From Serpens sp035497635 (GTDB lineage Bacteria; Pseudomonadota; Gammaproteobacteria; Pseudomonadales; Pseudomonadaceae), in contig DATJDB010000180.1 in assembly GCA_035497635.1 (NCBI GenBank), positions 1 to 49,708 on the forward strand: a stretch of DNA of 49,708 nt, read 5' to 3'. Shown here in pieces: positions 1-13,256 of this stretch. The translations under genes were made by a program, and so were the position numbers. Each line of letters begins with the position of its first letter. The first letter of the stretch is position 1. Below the pieces are notes generated by a model. It made no database searches, had not been told where the DNA came from, and saw only the letters and a program-made list of their open reading frames with translations.

Positions 1-442
1 TCATGTCGGCATCGTTGAAGTGGCAGGTCAGGCCGCGAAAGACGAAGCGCTCGTAGTTGAGTCCCGGCACCTGCGACCAGTAGCGCTCCTGGTGGTAGCG
101 CACCTCGGCGATGGCAGTGGTCAGGGTGTCGGCCAGGTGGAGCACGCCGAAGCTGCCATCGCTGAAGCGCGAGCCTTCGGGGTTCACATGGGTGAAAGGC
201 GCGATTGCGTAGGAGCAGCCGCGGATGCCGAACGGAATCTCGTCGCGCGCGATCAGCTCCAGGCGGCCCACTTCATTCAGCAGCCGGGGATTGGTCAGGG
301 CCTGCAGCTGGAAAAGCGCGTCGAAGTCGTCGGCGTCGGCCACGTCATCGAACAGGTGCACCGGCGGAAACTTGGAGTTGACCAGCCGGTAGGCCTGCCG
401 CGACTCTCCCGCCGCCGTGGCGAGGCTGGCCAGCCTCACCAT
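1..442 (-). CDS. RES-domain toxin, C-terminus cut by window edge
   Basis: This is the toxin half of a Res-Xre (ParT-ParS type) toxin-antitoxin pair. Characterised members of the family attack NAD+, as phosphorylases or glycohydrolases. Only the first 147 residues lie in the window and the frame runs off the left edge. The visible part has an early Tyr-Arg (residues 18-19). The RES core starts near residue 92 with the stretch RFSDGSFGVLHLADT, followed by the alanine/glutamate helix around residue 113, which matches the family pattern of a conserved Arg, a YLA-like strand and a conserved Glu. The ATG at 442 overlaps the antitoxin stop by 7 nt, so the two genes are translationally coupled, antitoxin first. 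The catalytic C-terminal serine cannot be checked here. Confidence 0.85.
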   Translation of the reverse strand, partial: MVRLASLATAAGESRQAYRLVNSKFPPVHLFDDVADADDFDALFQLQALTNPRLLNEVGRLELIARDEIPFGIRGCSYAIAPFTHVNPEGSRFSDGSFGVLHLADTLTTAIAEVRYHQERYWSQVPGLNYERFVFRGLTCHFNDADM

Positions 443-861
443 TGCGCGCCGCGCAGGGCGTCGATGCGCCGGTAGGTTTCGTAGAGGGAGATCATGTCGC
501 CCTGGGCCATGATGTCCAGCGGTGCACGCCCGTTGAAGAAGGCGTTGTGATTGGCCATCGCCGGGAAGCCGTAGACGTTGTCGGGGTTGTCGAAGAGCAG
601 ATGCAGCGCGGCATGGATGTTCAGCACCATGCTGATGCGCTGCAACTGATCGGTGTCGAGGCCGACGGACCAGGCCGGGTCATGCTGCCGGGCGCGGGTG
701 TAGGTGCTGCGTGAGATGCGCAGGATGCGGCAGGCCTGCTCCGAGGATGCCTGCCACTTGTCCAAGATGTTCAGGGCCGCCCGCAGGCCGGTGACGCCTT
801 GCTCTTTCGAGAGTTGGCGAGCGGGACGTGCGGTTGCGAGGGTGGCCATGCTGATCTCCAT
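436..861 (-). CDS. Xre/MbcA/ParS-family antitoxin with DUF2384 domain
   Basis: This 141-residue protein should neutralise the RES toxin encoded immediately downstream and repress its own promoter. Residues 15-60 have the helix-rich, Arg-containing look of the degenerate HTH of this family (EQACRILRISRSTYTRAR). Residues 70-141 match the toxin-binding DUF2384 domain: an N-A-F-F-N-G-R-x-P-L-x-x-M segment, then a helix ending RRIDALRG, which is the typical C-terminus. An ATG at 849 is an alternative start (protein beginning MATLA). The toxin gene follows with a 7-nt overlap. Length and order (antitoxin upstream) are normal for Res-Xre modules. Confidence 0.85.
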   Translation of the reverse strand: MEISMATLATARPARQLSKEQGVTGLRAALNILDKWQASSEQACRILRISRSTYTRARQHDPAWSVGLDTDQLQRISMVLNIHAALHLLFDNPDNVYGFPAMANHNAFFNGRAPLDIMAQGDMISLYETYRRIDALRGAQW

Positions 862-987
862 CTTGATTCCCCAGGCGCAACTTTAGACGAACTGCGTCCA
901 CAGATCAAAAGCGAACGACCGGAGAAGAGGCCGGTCAACCCATGCAACTAGCGTTGATTGCTCGATCCCTTGGCATGGAGACCGGAA

Positions 988-1096
988 ATGAACAGCAAGA
1001 ACAGGATCTGTCTCTGGTATGACGGCACCGCCCTGGACCATGCACAAGATCGACATCGCGGCGATCGAGGCGGCGAGGGGCCGGACGGCACCGTGA
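988..1096 (+). pseudogene. Scar of an internally deleted VOC/PhnB-like gene
   Basis: A ribosome-binding site (GGAG at about 977) precedes ATG 988. The first 16 codons read MNSKNRICLWYDGTAL, which strongly resembles the N-terminus of PhnB-like glyoxalase/VOC proteins. That frame then becomes meaningless. In another frame, 1040-1096 reads MHKIDIAAIEAARGRTAP and then stops, resembling the usual C-terminus of the same family (…KIDIAAIEAA). The roughly 130-residue core is missing, so this looks like a deletion that joined the two ends. The family match is from memory of its sequences. Confidence 0.5.
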
Positions 1097-1118
1097 GACA
1101 CCGTCCGGGTTTGACTCC

Positions 1119-2630
1119 TCAGTACTCCACCTGCAGCTCGGCGCTGCTCGGTTCGGCCTGACAGGCCAGCGTCCAGCCCTGGCGCACCTGCTGCTCACTC
1201 AGCACCTGGTTGCTGCGCATGGTCACGCTGCCGGCCACCACCCGGCACTTGCAGGCGGAGCAGATACCCGAGCGGCAGGCGCTCGGCGGTTGCAGGCCCG
1301 CCTGTTCCATGGCGTCCAGCAACACCTCGCCACTGGCAACGTCCAGCTCGTGGCGCTTGCCCTCAAGTTCCACCTGCAAGTGACTGCTGGGACCGCTCAA
1401 GGCCTGAGGGCGCGCAACGGCGGCGCCAAAGCGCTCCAGATGGATGCGCGCCTCGGCGACGCCCAGTTCTTCCAGCGCGGCGCGTGCCGTGTCCATGAAC
1501 GGCTGGGGTCCGCAGATGAAGCAGTCCGCCGCGCGCCAGTCGGCCAGTTGCGTGGCGATGGCCCGCACATCCGGCAGCCCCTGGCTGGCATCGAACCAGC
1601 TATGCAGCACCAGGCGCTGCGGATAGTCCCGCTGCAGGGCCGCCAGCTCCTCGGCAAAGATCACTGAATCAGCATCCCGGTTGGCATGGAACAGGCACAC
1701 CCGGCCGCTGCCCCGGACCAGCGCCGCGCGCAGGATCGCCATCAGCGGGGTGATGCCGCTGCCGGCACCGAGCAGCAGCAGATCCTCGTCCAGGCTACGC
1801 GGCACAAACTGCCCGGCCGGCGGCAGCGACTCGATAGCGTCGCCCCGCTTGAGATGATCGAACAGCCAGGTCGAGGCCCGCCCACCGGCGACGCGCTTGA
1901 CCGTGATGCGCAGCGCAGCGTCATGCGACAGCGAATAGCAACGCAGCAGCGGCGGCTCGGCACACGGCACCTTCAGCGTGAGGAACTGCCCCGGCTGGGC
2001 GGCGAAGCGGGCGCGCTGCTCGGCCGGCACCTGCAGGACGAACGAGCAGCTATCGGCCGTCTCGCTGTGCCGCGCGACGACCTGCAGGCGGGTGAAGTCG
2101 CTGGCCGGCGCGGGGCTCGGCACCGGTTTAATGCCGCGCAGCATCGGCCCCACCGACTTGCGGCGAAACAGCAGCACATAGCCGATATGCAGAGCAATCA
2201 GCCAAAGCCCCAGGTTGGCGAAGAACTCGTGGACCTCTTCGGCATCACCGAGCCAGGCGACAAAATCAAGATCACTGGCGGCGCCGAACAGGTCCGGTCC
2301 CACGCCGGGGAGGGCGGCCAGCACGTCGCCGTTGTCGACCATGCCCAGGCCGATCACGCTGGCCAGCGCAAAGCTCGCCAGGGCGCCGAAGGTCAGCCAG
2401 GTGCCGACGGCGGACAGGCTCGGCTTGCGCCGCTCGGCCTTCGGTGGAAGCAATTTGGGAAAGCCGCGCAGGCGCAGCGGCGCAATCAGCAGGCGCGCCA
2501 CCAGCAGCACGATCAGGCCGTAGCCCAGCCAGATATGCAGCAGCTCGGTGGCGTCGCCACTCAGATAGACAGCGATGAAAAAACCGGCCAGTAGCCAGTG
2601 GAACAGGCGAAAGCGGTTGAAGGCAGCCAC
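1119..2630 (-). CDS. Cytochrome b561-like / ferredoxin reductase / 2Fe-2S fusion protein
   Basis: This 503-residue membrane flavo-haem-iron-sulphur protein is predicted to pass electrons between NAD(P)H and b-type haems. Residues 1-170 hold four membrane helices with histidines at 11, 32, 134 and 148 that could ligate two haems, as in small bacterial cytochrome b561 proteins. Residues about 185-400 are a ferredoxin-NADP reductase module, with the FAD motif R-C-Y-S-L-S, the nucleotide motif GSGITPL and a CGPQPFM segment. The C-terminus is a plant-type ferredoxin with Cys452, Cys457, Cys460 and Cys490. It is divergent from an SHP-like cytochrome and a dihaem cytochrome c, partners that accompany a cytochrome b in Rhodobacter-type SHP loci. 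Electron direction and substrate are not known from sequence. Confidence 0.88.
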   Translation of the reverse strand: MAAFNRFRLFHWLLAGFFIAVYLSGDATELLHIWLGYGLIVLLVARLLIAPLRLRGFPKLLPPKAERRKPSLSAVGTWLTFGALASFALASVIGLGMVDNGDVLAALPGVGPDLFGAASDLDFVAWLGDAEEVHEFFANLGLWLIALHIGYVLLFRRKSVGPMLRGIKPVPSPAPASDFTRLQVVARHSETADSCSFVLQVPAEQRARFAAQPGQFLTLKVPCAEPPLLRCYSLSHDAALRITVKRVAGGRASTWLFDHLKRGDAIESLPPAGQFVPRSLDEDLLLLGAGSGITPLMAILRAALVRGSGRVCLFHANRDADSVIFAEELAALQRDYPQRLVLHSWFDASQGLPDVRAIATQLADWRAADCFICGPQPFMDTARAALEELGVAEARIHLERFGAAVARPQALSGPSSHLQVELEGKRHELDVASGEVLLDAMEQAGLQPPSACRSGICSACKCRVVAGSVTMRSNQVLSEQQVRQGWTLACQAEPSSAELQVEY

Positions 2631-2771
2631 GGCGGTGATCCTCTACGAATGGATTGCCCTCGTTGTAGGCCTATCACCTGAAGTGAAACTGAATGCCCTG
2701 CCAGACGCCGTTCAGCTTCGCTTCAGCTGGCGAGCCTAGGCTGCGTGCATTCCTTCCGGAGACCGCGCCCC
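2631..2771. promoter_or_regulatory. Divergent intergenic region between the cytochrome b fusion and SHP genes
   Basis: These 141 nt must hold the promoters of both the minus-strand cytochrome b fusion and the plus-strand cytochrome pair. I see no convincing operator. The plus-strand ribosome-binding site is the CGGAGA at about 2757-2762, upstream of ATG 2772. Confidence 0.35.
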
Positions 2772-3176
2772 ATGAAAGCCCACTGGATTGCCCTTGCCTG
2801 TTGCCTGAGCCTGCCGGCGCTGGCCGAGACCGAACACCCGCTGTTGCCAGGTTATGCCGCCCAGGCGCGCCAGCTGGATCCAGCCTTTGCCGGCTTTTCC
2901 GCCGAACGCGGCAAGGCGCTGTATTACATGGAAGAGCAACGCAACGGTAAAACCATGAGCTGCACCACCTGCCACACCGCCGATCCTCGGCAAACCGGCA
3001 AGACGCTGGCCTATCGCACGGTCAAGCCACTGGCGCCGTCGGCCAATCCGACGCGCTTCACCGACACGAAGAAGGTCGAGAAATGGTTTCGCCGCAACTG
3101 CGACGACGTCTTCGCCCGCGAATGCACCGCCCAGGAAAAGGGCGATTTCATCGCCTGGATCAATAGCCTGAAGTAG
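2772..3176 (+). CDS. DUF1924 monohaem cytochrome c, SHP-like
   Basis: This 134-residue periplasmic c-type cytochrome resembles Rhodobacter sphaeroides haem protein (SHP), an oxygen- and NO-binding cytochrome. A signal peptide ends near LPALA-E (residues 1-18). The haem motif CTTCH lies at residues 64-68. The later segment RRNCDDVFAREC has the Asn-Cys and second Cys that in SHP provide the unusual asparagine haem ligand and a disulphide. Assigning those roles here is by analogy. ATG 2772 follows a CGGAGA site and gives a clean signal peptide, so it is preferred over a more upstream in-frame ATG. The dihaem cytochrome gene follows after 11 nt. Confidence 0.85.
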   Translation: MKAHWIALACCLSLPALAETEHPLLPGYAAQARQLDPAFAGFSAERGKALYYMEEQRNGKTMSCTTCHTADPRQTGKTLAYRTVKPLAPSANPTRFTDTKKVEKWFRRNCDDVFARECTAQEKGDFIAWINSLK

Positions 3177-3187
3177 GAGCGCATCCC

Positions 3188-3709
3188 ATGAACCTCGCGC
3201 GCACAGCGGCCGTCGCCGGATTGACACTGACTCTGGGACTGGTCGGCTACAGCTTCGCCGATGACGATGATGACCACGACCGGCGCTACAAGCGTCCCAA
3301 GCGCCTGGCGGTGCCGAGCAATGCCCCGCTGGTGTGGAAAGAGGAATGCGCCGCCTGCCATATGCTCTACGTGCCGGGCCTGCTGCCGGCCGATGCCTGG
3401 CGACAGCAGATGAGTACCCTCGACGAACACTACGGCAGCAATGCCACGCTGGACCCGGAGCTGGAACAACAGATCCTCGATTTCCTGGTGCGCGCCTCGG
3501 CGGTCAACCGCCTGCCGGTGGAACCCTCACCGGTCCCCGGCGAGCCGCCGCGCATCAGCCAGACGCGCTGGTTCGAGCACAAGCACGACGAGGTCAGCGA
3601 AGCCAAGTTCCGCCGCGAAGCGGTCGGCGGCCGCGCCAATTGCGTGGCCTGCCACCGCGACGCCGAGCGTGGCGACTTCGATGACGATCGGGTGAAGATT
3701 CCCCGCTAA
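3188..3709 (+). CDS. Dihaem cytochrome c (DHC-like)
   Basis: This 173-residue periplasmic cytochrome carries two haem motifs, CAACH at residues 54-58 and CVACH at 152-156. A signal peptide spans residues 1-24 and is followed by an Asp/His-rich stretch (DDDDDHD). In characterised SHP operons a dihaem cytochrome c (DHC) relays electrons between a membrane cytochrome b and SHP. The same trio is present here, with the cytochrome b fused to a reductase and encoded divergently. It is cotranscribed with the SHP-like gene (11-nt gap). It meets the minus-strand RelE-type gene after 20 nt, and I see no terminator in that gap. Confidence 0.85.
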   Translation: MNLARTAAVAGLTLTLGLVGYSFADDDDDHDRRYKRPKRLAVPSNAPLVWKEECAACHMLYVPGLLPADAWRQQMSTLDEHYGSNATLDPELEQQILDFLVRASAVNRLPVEPSPVPGEPPRISQTRWFEHKHDEVSEAKFRREAVGGRANCVACHRDAERGDFDDDRVKIPR

Positions 3710-3729
3710 GCGGGTAGGGAAGGCACCGT

Positions 3730-4014
3730 TCAGGCTCGACCGGTCGCCGCCACATAGACCTCATCATCACGACGCGCACCCACACAGAGGATCAGGACGA
3801 TCTCCGTGCCGTTGATGCGATAGATGATGCGCACATCGCCCGTCCGGACCCGACGGTAGCCAGCCAGGGCACCTCGTAGCGGCTTGCCGATCTTGTCGGG
3901 CTCGCCCTGGGCGATGCGCTCGCGGATCACCTTCAGAACTCGTCTCGCCTCGGCTGTCCCCAGCGCCTTGAGATCTTCTTCCACAGCGGGGTGAAACCGA
4001 ATGCTCCAGGTCAT
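3730..4014 (-). CDS. RelE/ParE-superfamily toxin
   Basis: This 94-residue protein has the RelE/ParE fold pattern: an N-terminal strand with the conserved MTWSIRFHPAVEEDL, two helices (residues 15-40), a strand KPLRGALAGYRRVRTGDVRIIYRI and a final strand VLILCVGARRDDEVY. RelE members cleave mRNA at the ribosome and ParE members poison gyrase. The sequence alone does not separate them, though the basic RRVRTGDVRIIYRI strand favours RelE-like mRNA interferases. The gene starts 9 nt after the antitoxin stop. Confidence 0.85.
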   Translation of the reverse strand: MTWSIRFHPAVEEDLKALGTAEARRVLKVIRERIAQGEPDKIGKPLRGALAGYRRVRTGDVRIIYRINGTEIVLILCVGARRDDEVYVAATGRA

Positions 4015-4023
4015 ATGGGTGCC

Positions 4024-4305
4024 TTAACTGAAGCGAGCTTCCATGTCTTCCAGGCTCAGGGTGTGGTCTTCATCGTGGGTGGTCAGGCGCTCGATCGCCA
4101 GCCTTTCAGCGCGCAGGTCTTCAAGCTCGTCCTGCAACGCCTGGTAGGCCTCGACCCCCACCAGCACCGCGGCCGGCTCGTTGTCCTTGAAGATCACCAG
4201 GTGCGTAACTTCGCCGCTGGTGACTTCCTTCAGTCGTGCTCCGAAATTGCGGACCATGGCCGTCGCGGAAACGGCCTGTTCGGCCCGGTCCAGAAGTGCG
4301 CTCAT
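4024..4305 (-). CDS. Phd/YefM-family antitoxin
   Basis: This 93-residue antitoxin pairs with the RelE/ParE-type toxin 9 nt downstream. Its N-terminal half (SATAMVRNFGARLKEVTSGEVTHL) is the Phd/YefM DNA-binding fold. The central strand LVIFKDNEPAAVLVGVEAYQAL is the family's most conserved part. The acidic C-terminus (residues 60-93) would wrap the toxin. A promoter with TGCGTA hexamers lies just upstream, consistent with autorepression by the antitoxin or the complex. Confidence 0.88.
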   Translation of the reverse strand: MSALLDRAEQAVSATAMVRNFGARLKEVTSGEVTHLVIFKDNEPAAVLVGVEAYQALQDELEDLRAERLAIERLTTHDEDHTLSLEDMEARFS

Positions 4306-4345
4306 TGCAACTGCCTCAGGTATTCATCGTGGAAGGGCTGCCGGA

Positions 4346-4379
4346 AGTATACGCAACATTATGCGTAAAACAATGCGTA
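4346..4379 (-). promoter_or_regulatory. Autoregulated promoter/operator of the Phd/YefM-RelE pair
   Basis: Reading the minus strand, TTGTTT (4373-4368), a 16-nt spacer and TATACT (4351-4346) form a sigma-70 promoter about 35 nt before the antitoxin start. Three TGCGTA hexamers are spaced exactly 12 nt apart: an inverted copy TACGCA at 4350-4355 and direct copies at 4362-4367 and 4374-4379. They cover the -10 to -35 region on one helical face. The arrangement suits binding by an antitoxin dimer. The binding itself is inferred. Confidence 0.6.
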
Positions 4380-4405
4380 ACTCCGGCGCTATCGAACCCA
4401 TGCAC

Positions 4406-5524
4406 CTAACGCCCAAACCGCTCCAGCTGCATCTCCCGCAAGCGGCTCAGCGTGCGGCGGAACGGAAAGGCCAGATAGCCGCACTCGTAGAGCCGGTCCA
4501 TCTCCACTTCGGCCTCGATATACAGCGGCACGCCCCGGTCGTAGCACTCGTCTACCAGGGCGATGAAGCGCCGCACCGCATTATCGTTGCGGGCGAGGGC
4601 GGGGAGCTGGCGGTCGCCGGCCTGCACCTGTTCGCTGGCGTCCTCGGTGCCCCGGGCGATGCGGCCCTCGCGCTGCTCGCCGCCCAGCACGGGTACGTCA
4701 CCGAGCAGGATGGCGGTGAAGCGATCACAAAGGGCGATGTAGTCCTGTGACGCCCACGGCGCTTCGCACAGGGCGTCAAAGCTGGCCCACAGCGTGGTTG
4801 CGCTTCGGGCAATGACCTCCAGGCTTCGTCCGTTGAGCTCCAGCGGCGCGTGTTCGACCAGCTTTCCGCCGGCCAGCGAGGCGAACAGCCCGGGCAGGGC
4901 GGACGCCTGCTCCGGCTGGCGCACCCAGTAACGCTGCACTTCGCGTCCCGGATGCAGGCGATGGTCCTGCCCACCGTCCAGGCCGAACACCTGCAGGTGC
5001 CGCTCGATGGCGTGAATCGCCGGCAGGAAACGCTCGCGGTTGAAGCCGTCGGCGTACAGCTGCGCGGGCGGCTGGTTGGAGGTGACCACCAGTACCACGC
5101 CGTTGGCGAACAGCTTCTGCAGCAGGCCGCCGAGCAGGATGGCGTCGCCGATGTCGTTGACGAACAGCTCGTCGAAACACAGCACGCGCACCTCGGCCGC
5201 CAGTTCGTCCGCCAGGCCCTGCAGCGGGTCGGCGGTACCGGTCAGTTGGAACAGCCGGCGGTGCACCCAGCGCATGAAATGGTGGAAATGCTGACGGCGC
5301 GACGGCACTTGTAGGGCTTGCTGGAAGCGATCCATCAGCCAGGTCTTGCCGCGCCCCACAGGCCCCCACAAGTACACGCCGCCGACCGCCTCGTCGGCGT
5401 GCAGGGCCCGCAAACAGTCGTCCAGCAGTTCGACGGCCTGCCACTGGGCCGGGTCGGCGACGAAGCCCTGAGTGTCGATGGCGTGGCGGTACAGGGTGGC
5501 AAGCGGCGAGGGCATGAACGGCAT
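4406..5524 (-). CDS. zapE: Cell division protein ZapE (AFG1-like ATPase)
   Basis: This 372-residue protein has the length usual for ZapE, an ATPase that interacts with FtsZ and modulates the Z-ring, especially under stress. The Walker A motif GPVGRGKT is at residues 54-61. The Walker B region reads VRVLCFDELFVND, followed by the sensor segment VVLVVTSNQPPAQLYADG that is characteristic of AFG1/ZapE. A C-terminal RRTLSRLREM segment also fits. ATG 5524 (MPFMPS) was chosen because upstream frame extensions run into the glgE gene on the other strand. ATG 5515 is an alternative. It is divergent from glgE. Confidence 0.9.
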   Translation of the reverse strand: MPFMPSPLATLYRHAIDTQGFVADPAQWQAVELLDDCLRALHADEAVGGVYLWGPVGRGKTWLMDRFQQALQVPSRRQHFHHFMRWVHRRLFQLTGTADPLQGLADELAAEVRVLCFDELFVNDIGDAILLGGLLQKLFANGVVLVVTSNQPPAQLYADGFNRERFLPAIHAIERHLQVFGLDGGQDHRLHPGREVQRYWVRQPEQASALPGLFASLAGGKLVEHAPLELNGRSLEVIARSATTLWASFDALCEAPWASQDYIALCDRFTAILLGDVPVLGGEQREGRIARGTEDASEQVQAGDRQLPALARNDNAVRRFIALVDECYDRGVPLYIEAEVEMDRLYECGYLAFPFRRTLSRLREMQLERFGR

Positions 5525-5577
5525 CCCGAAAACGAAAGGGGCGAGTATACGGGCCGCTGCGGCCGGCTGGTCAGCCT

Positions 5578-5604
5578 GAACTTTCCCACTCGCCACGGCT
5601 CGGT
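5578..5604 (+). promoter_or_regulatory. Candidate AlgU/sigma-E-type promoter of the glgE operon
   Basis: GAACTT (5578-5583) is a perfect match to the -35 of AlgU/RpoE-type promoters. It is separated by 16 nt from TCGGT (5600-5604), which keeps the conserved TC of the -10 but differs in the last bases from TCTGA. The predicted start of transcription near 5611 leaves a leader of about 47 nt before glgE. Similar elements precede two other operons here. Confidence 0.4.
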
Positions 5605-5657
5605 AATAGAACTCGGCCGAGGCCGGTGCATACCCCTGGTGGCAAGGAATAGACACG

Positions 5658-7667
<2,010 letters not shown>

Positions 7668-7680
7668 GGGAGCAAGGCAC

Positions 7681-10985
<3,305 letters not shown>

Positions 10986-10989
<4 letters not shown>

Positions 10990-13220
10990 ACGACCTGGCA
11001 CCTGCCGCGCAACGCGCCACCGAACGGGCCGCCATCGATGCCCTGGAGCAGGGCGAGCACGGCAATCCGTTTGCCTTCCTGGGCCCCCATCGTGACGGCG
11101 ACGGCGTCTTCATCCGCGCCTGGCTGCCCGGCGCGCAGCGCGTCGAGCTGCTGGCGGCGCCGGGCGGCGGTCCGTCGGGCGCCGATGAGGCGAACGACGC
11201 CCTGCTCGGCGAAATGGGCCAGCCCCACCCGGGGCTGTTCTGCCTGCGCATCGAGCCAGCCTGCGATTACCGCTACCGCATCCACTGGCCGGAGAGCGTG
11301 CAGGAAACCGAGGACCCCTACGCCTTCGGCCCGCTGCTCGGCGATCTGGACATCTACCTGTTCAGCGAGGGCAATCACCGCCAGCTCGGCGAGGTGTTCG
11401 GTGCCCAGCTGGCGCGGCATCAGGGCGTGGACGGCGTGTGCTTTTCCGTCTGGGCACCCAATGCGCGGCGGGTGTCGGTGGTCGGCAACTTCAATGCCTG
11501 GGACGGGCGCCGCCACCCGATGCGCCTGCGCCATCCCGCAGGCGTGTGGGAGCTGTTCATTCCCCGCCTGGGTGTGGGGGAGGTCTACAAGTTCGAGATC
11601 CTCGGCCAGGACGGCCTGCTGCCGCTCAAGGCCGACCCCCTGGCGCGCACCAGCGAGCCGCCGCCGGCCACCGGCTCGGTGGTTGCCGCGCCGCTGGATT
11701 TTCCCTGGAGCGATGCCGACTGGGTGGAGCAACGCCCGCAGCGCCAGGCCCATGACCAGCCGCTGGCCATCTATGAAGTGCACGTCGGCTCCTGGCGCCG
11801 CCACGGCGAGCGCGACGGGAGGCAACTGAGCTGGGCGGAACTGAGCGAACAGCTGATTCCCTATGTGCTGGACCTGGGCTTCACCCACATCGAGCTGCTG
11901 CCGATCATGGAGCATCCGTTCGGCGGCTCCTGGGGCTACCAGCCGCTGGGCCTGTTCGCCCCCACCGCCCGCCACGGCAGCCCGGCGGACTTCGCCGCCT
12001 TCGTGGACGCCTGCCACCGCGCCGGACTGGGCGTGCTGCTCGACTGGGTGCCGGCGCATTTCCCCACCGACCCCCACGGCCTGGGGCGTTTCGACGGCAC
12101 CGCGCTGTACGAGTACGCCCACCCGTTCGAGGGCTTTCACCAGGACTGGGATACCTATATCTACAACCTGGGCCGTACCGAAGTGCATGGCTTCATGCTC
12201 GCCTCGGCGCTGCACTGGCTGCGCACCTTCCATATCGACGGGCTGCGCGTGGATGCCGTCGCCTCGATGCTCTACCGTGACTATTCGCGCGAAGCCGGCG
12301 AATGGATTCCCAACCGCCACGGCGGTCGTGAGAATCTGGAGGCCATCGACTTCCTCTGCCACCTCAACGACGTGGTGAACCTGGAAGTGCCCGGCGCGCT
12401 GGTGATCGCCGAGGAGTCCACGGCCTGGCCCGGGGTCAGCCGGCCGACCCGCGAAGGCGGCCTGGGCTTTGCCTACAAATGGAACATGGGCTGGATGCAC
12501 GACAGCCTGGGCTACATCACCGAAGACCCGATCCACCGCAGCCATCACCACGACGAGCTGACCTTCGGGCTGCTTTATGCGTTCTCCGAGCAGTTCATCC
12601 TGCCCATCTCCCACGATGAGGTGGTGCACGGCAAGCGCTCGCTGCTGGACAAGATGCCCGGCGACCGCTGGCAGCAGTTCGCCAACCTGCGGCTGTTCTT
12701 CAGCTTCATGTGGACCCACCCGGGCAAGAAACTGCTGTTCATGGGCTGCGAGTTCGGCCAGTGGCGCGAATGGGACCACGACCAGGAACTGGACTGGTAT
12801 CTGCTGCGCTACGGCGACCACGTCGGCGTACAGAGCCTGGTGCGCGCCCTCAACCGGCTGCATCGCGAAGAGCCGGCGCTGCACCGTCTGGACGGCAACA
12901 GCGCCGGCTTCCGCTGGGTGATCGGCGACGATCACAGCAACAGCGTCTACGCCTGGCTGCGCAACGACCGCGACGGCGGGGTCCTGCTGGTGGTGCACAA
13001 CTTCACCCCGGTGCCGCGCAACGACTACCGCATCGGCGTGCCGCTGCCCGGCCGCTGGGCCGTGCGGTTCAACAGTGACGACGAGCTGTACGCCGGCTCC
13101 GGCGCCGGCAGCCACGGCGAGCGGCAGAGCGAGGAGGTGATCAGCCATGGCGACGCGCACTCGCTGATCCTCGACCTGCCACCGCTGGGCAGCCTGATCC
13201 TCAAGCCGATTGAGGGTTAA
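10986..13220 (+). CDS. glgB: 1,4-alpha-glucan branching enzyme GlgB
   Basis: GlgB introduces alpha-1,6 branches into the polymer made by GlgE or GlgA. The 744-residue protein has two N-terminal carbohydrate-binding-like beta domains (residues 20-110 and 125-230; the second starts near FSVWAPNARRVSVVG). The catalytic barrel follows, with Asp423 in DGLRVDAVASMLYRDYSR, Glu476 in VIAEESTAWPGV and Asp544 in ISHDEVVHGKRSL. The full N-terminal N1 domain makes it the long, E. coli-like form. The start overlaps the treS stop by 4 nt. The gene ends 36 nt before the convergent YbhN-like gene, with no clear terminator between. Confidence 0.96.
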
Positions 13221-13256
13221 CCCGCATCCTGCTTTCCGTTTTCTGTAGGGTCCAAG

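Noticed and set aside
883..1101. Small minus-strand open frame of 72 codons with a hydrophobic stretch
   Set aside because: It has no recognisable family and overlaps the VOC scar, whose two ends explain the sequence better.
13221..13256. Terminator between the convergent glgB and YbhN-like genes
   Set aside because: No stem with a T-tract could be found in the 36 nt.
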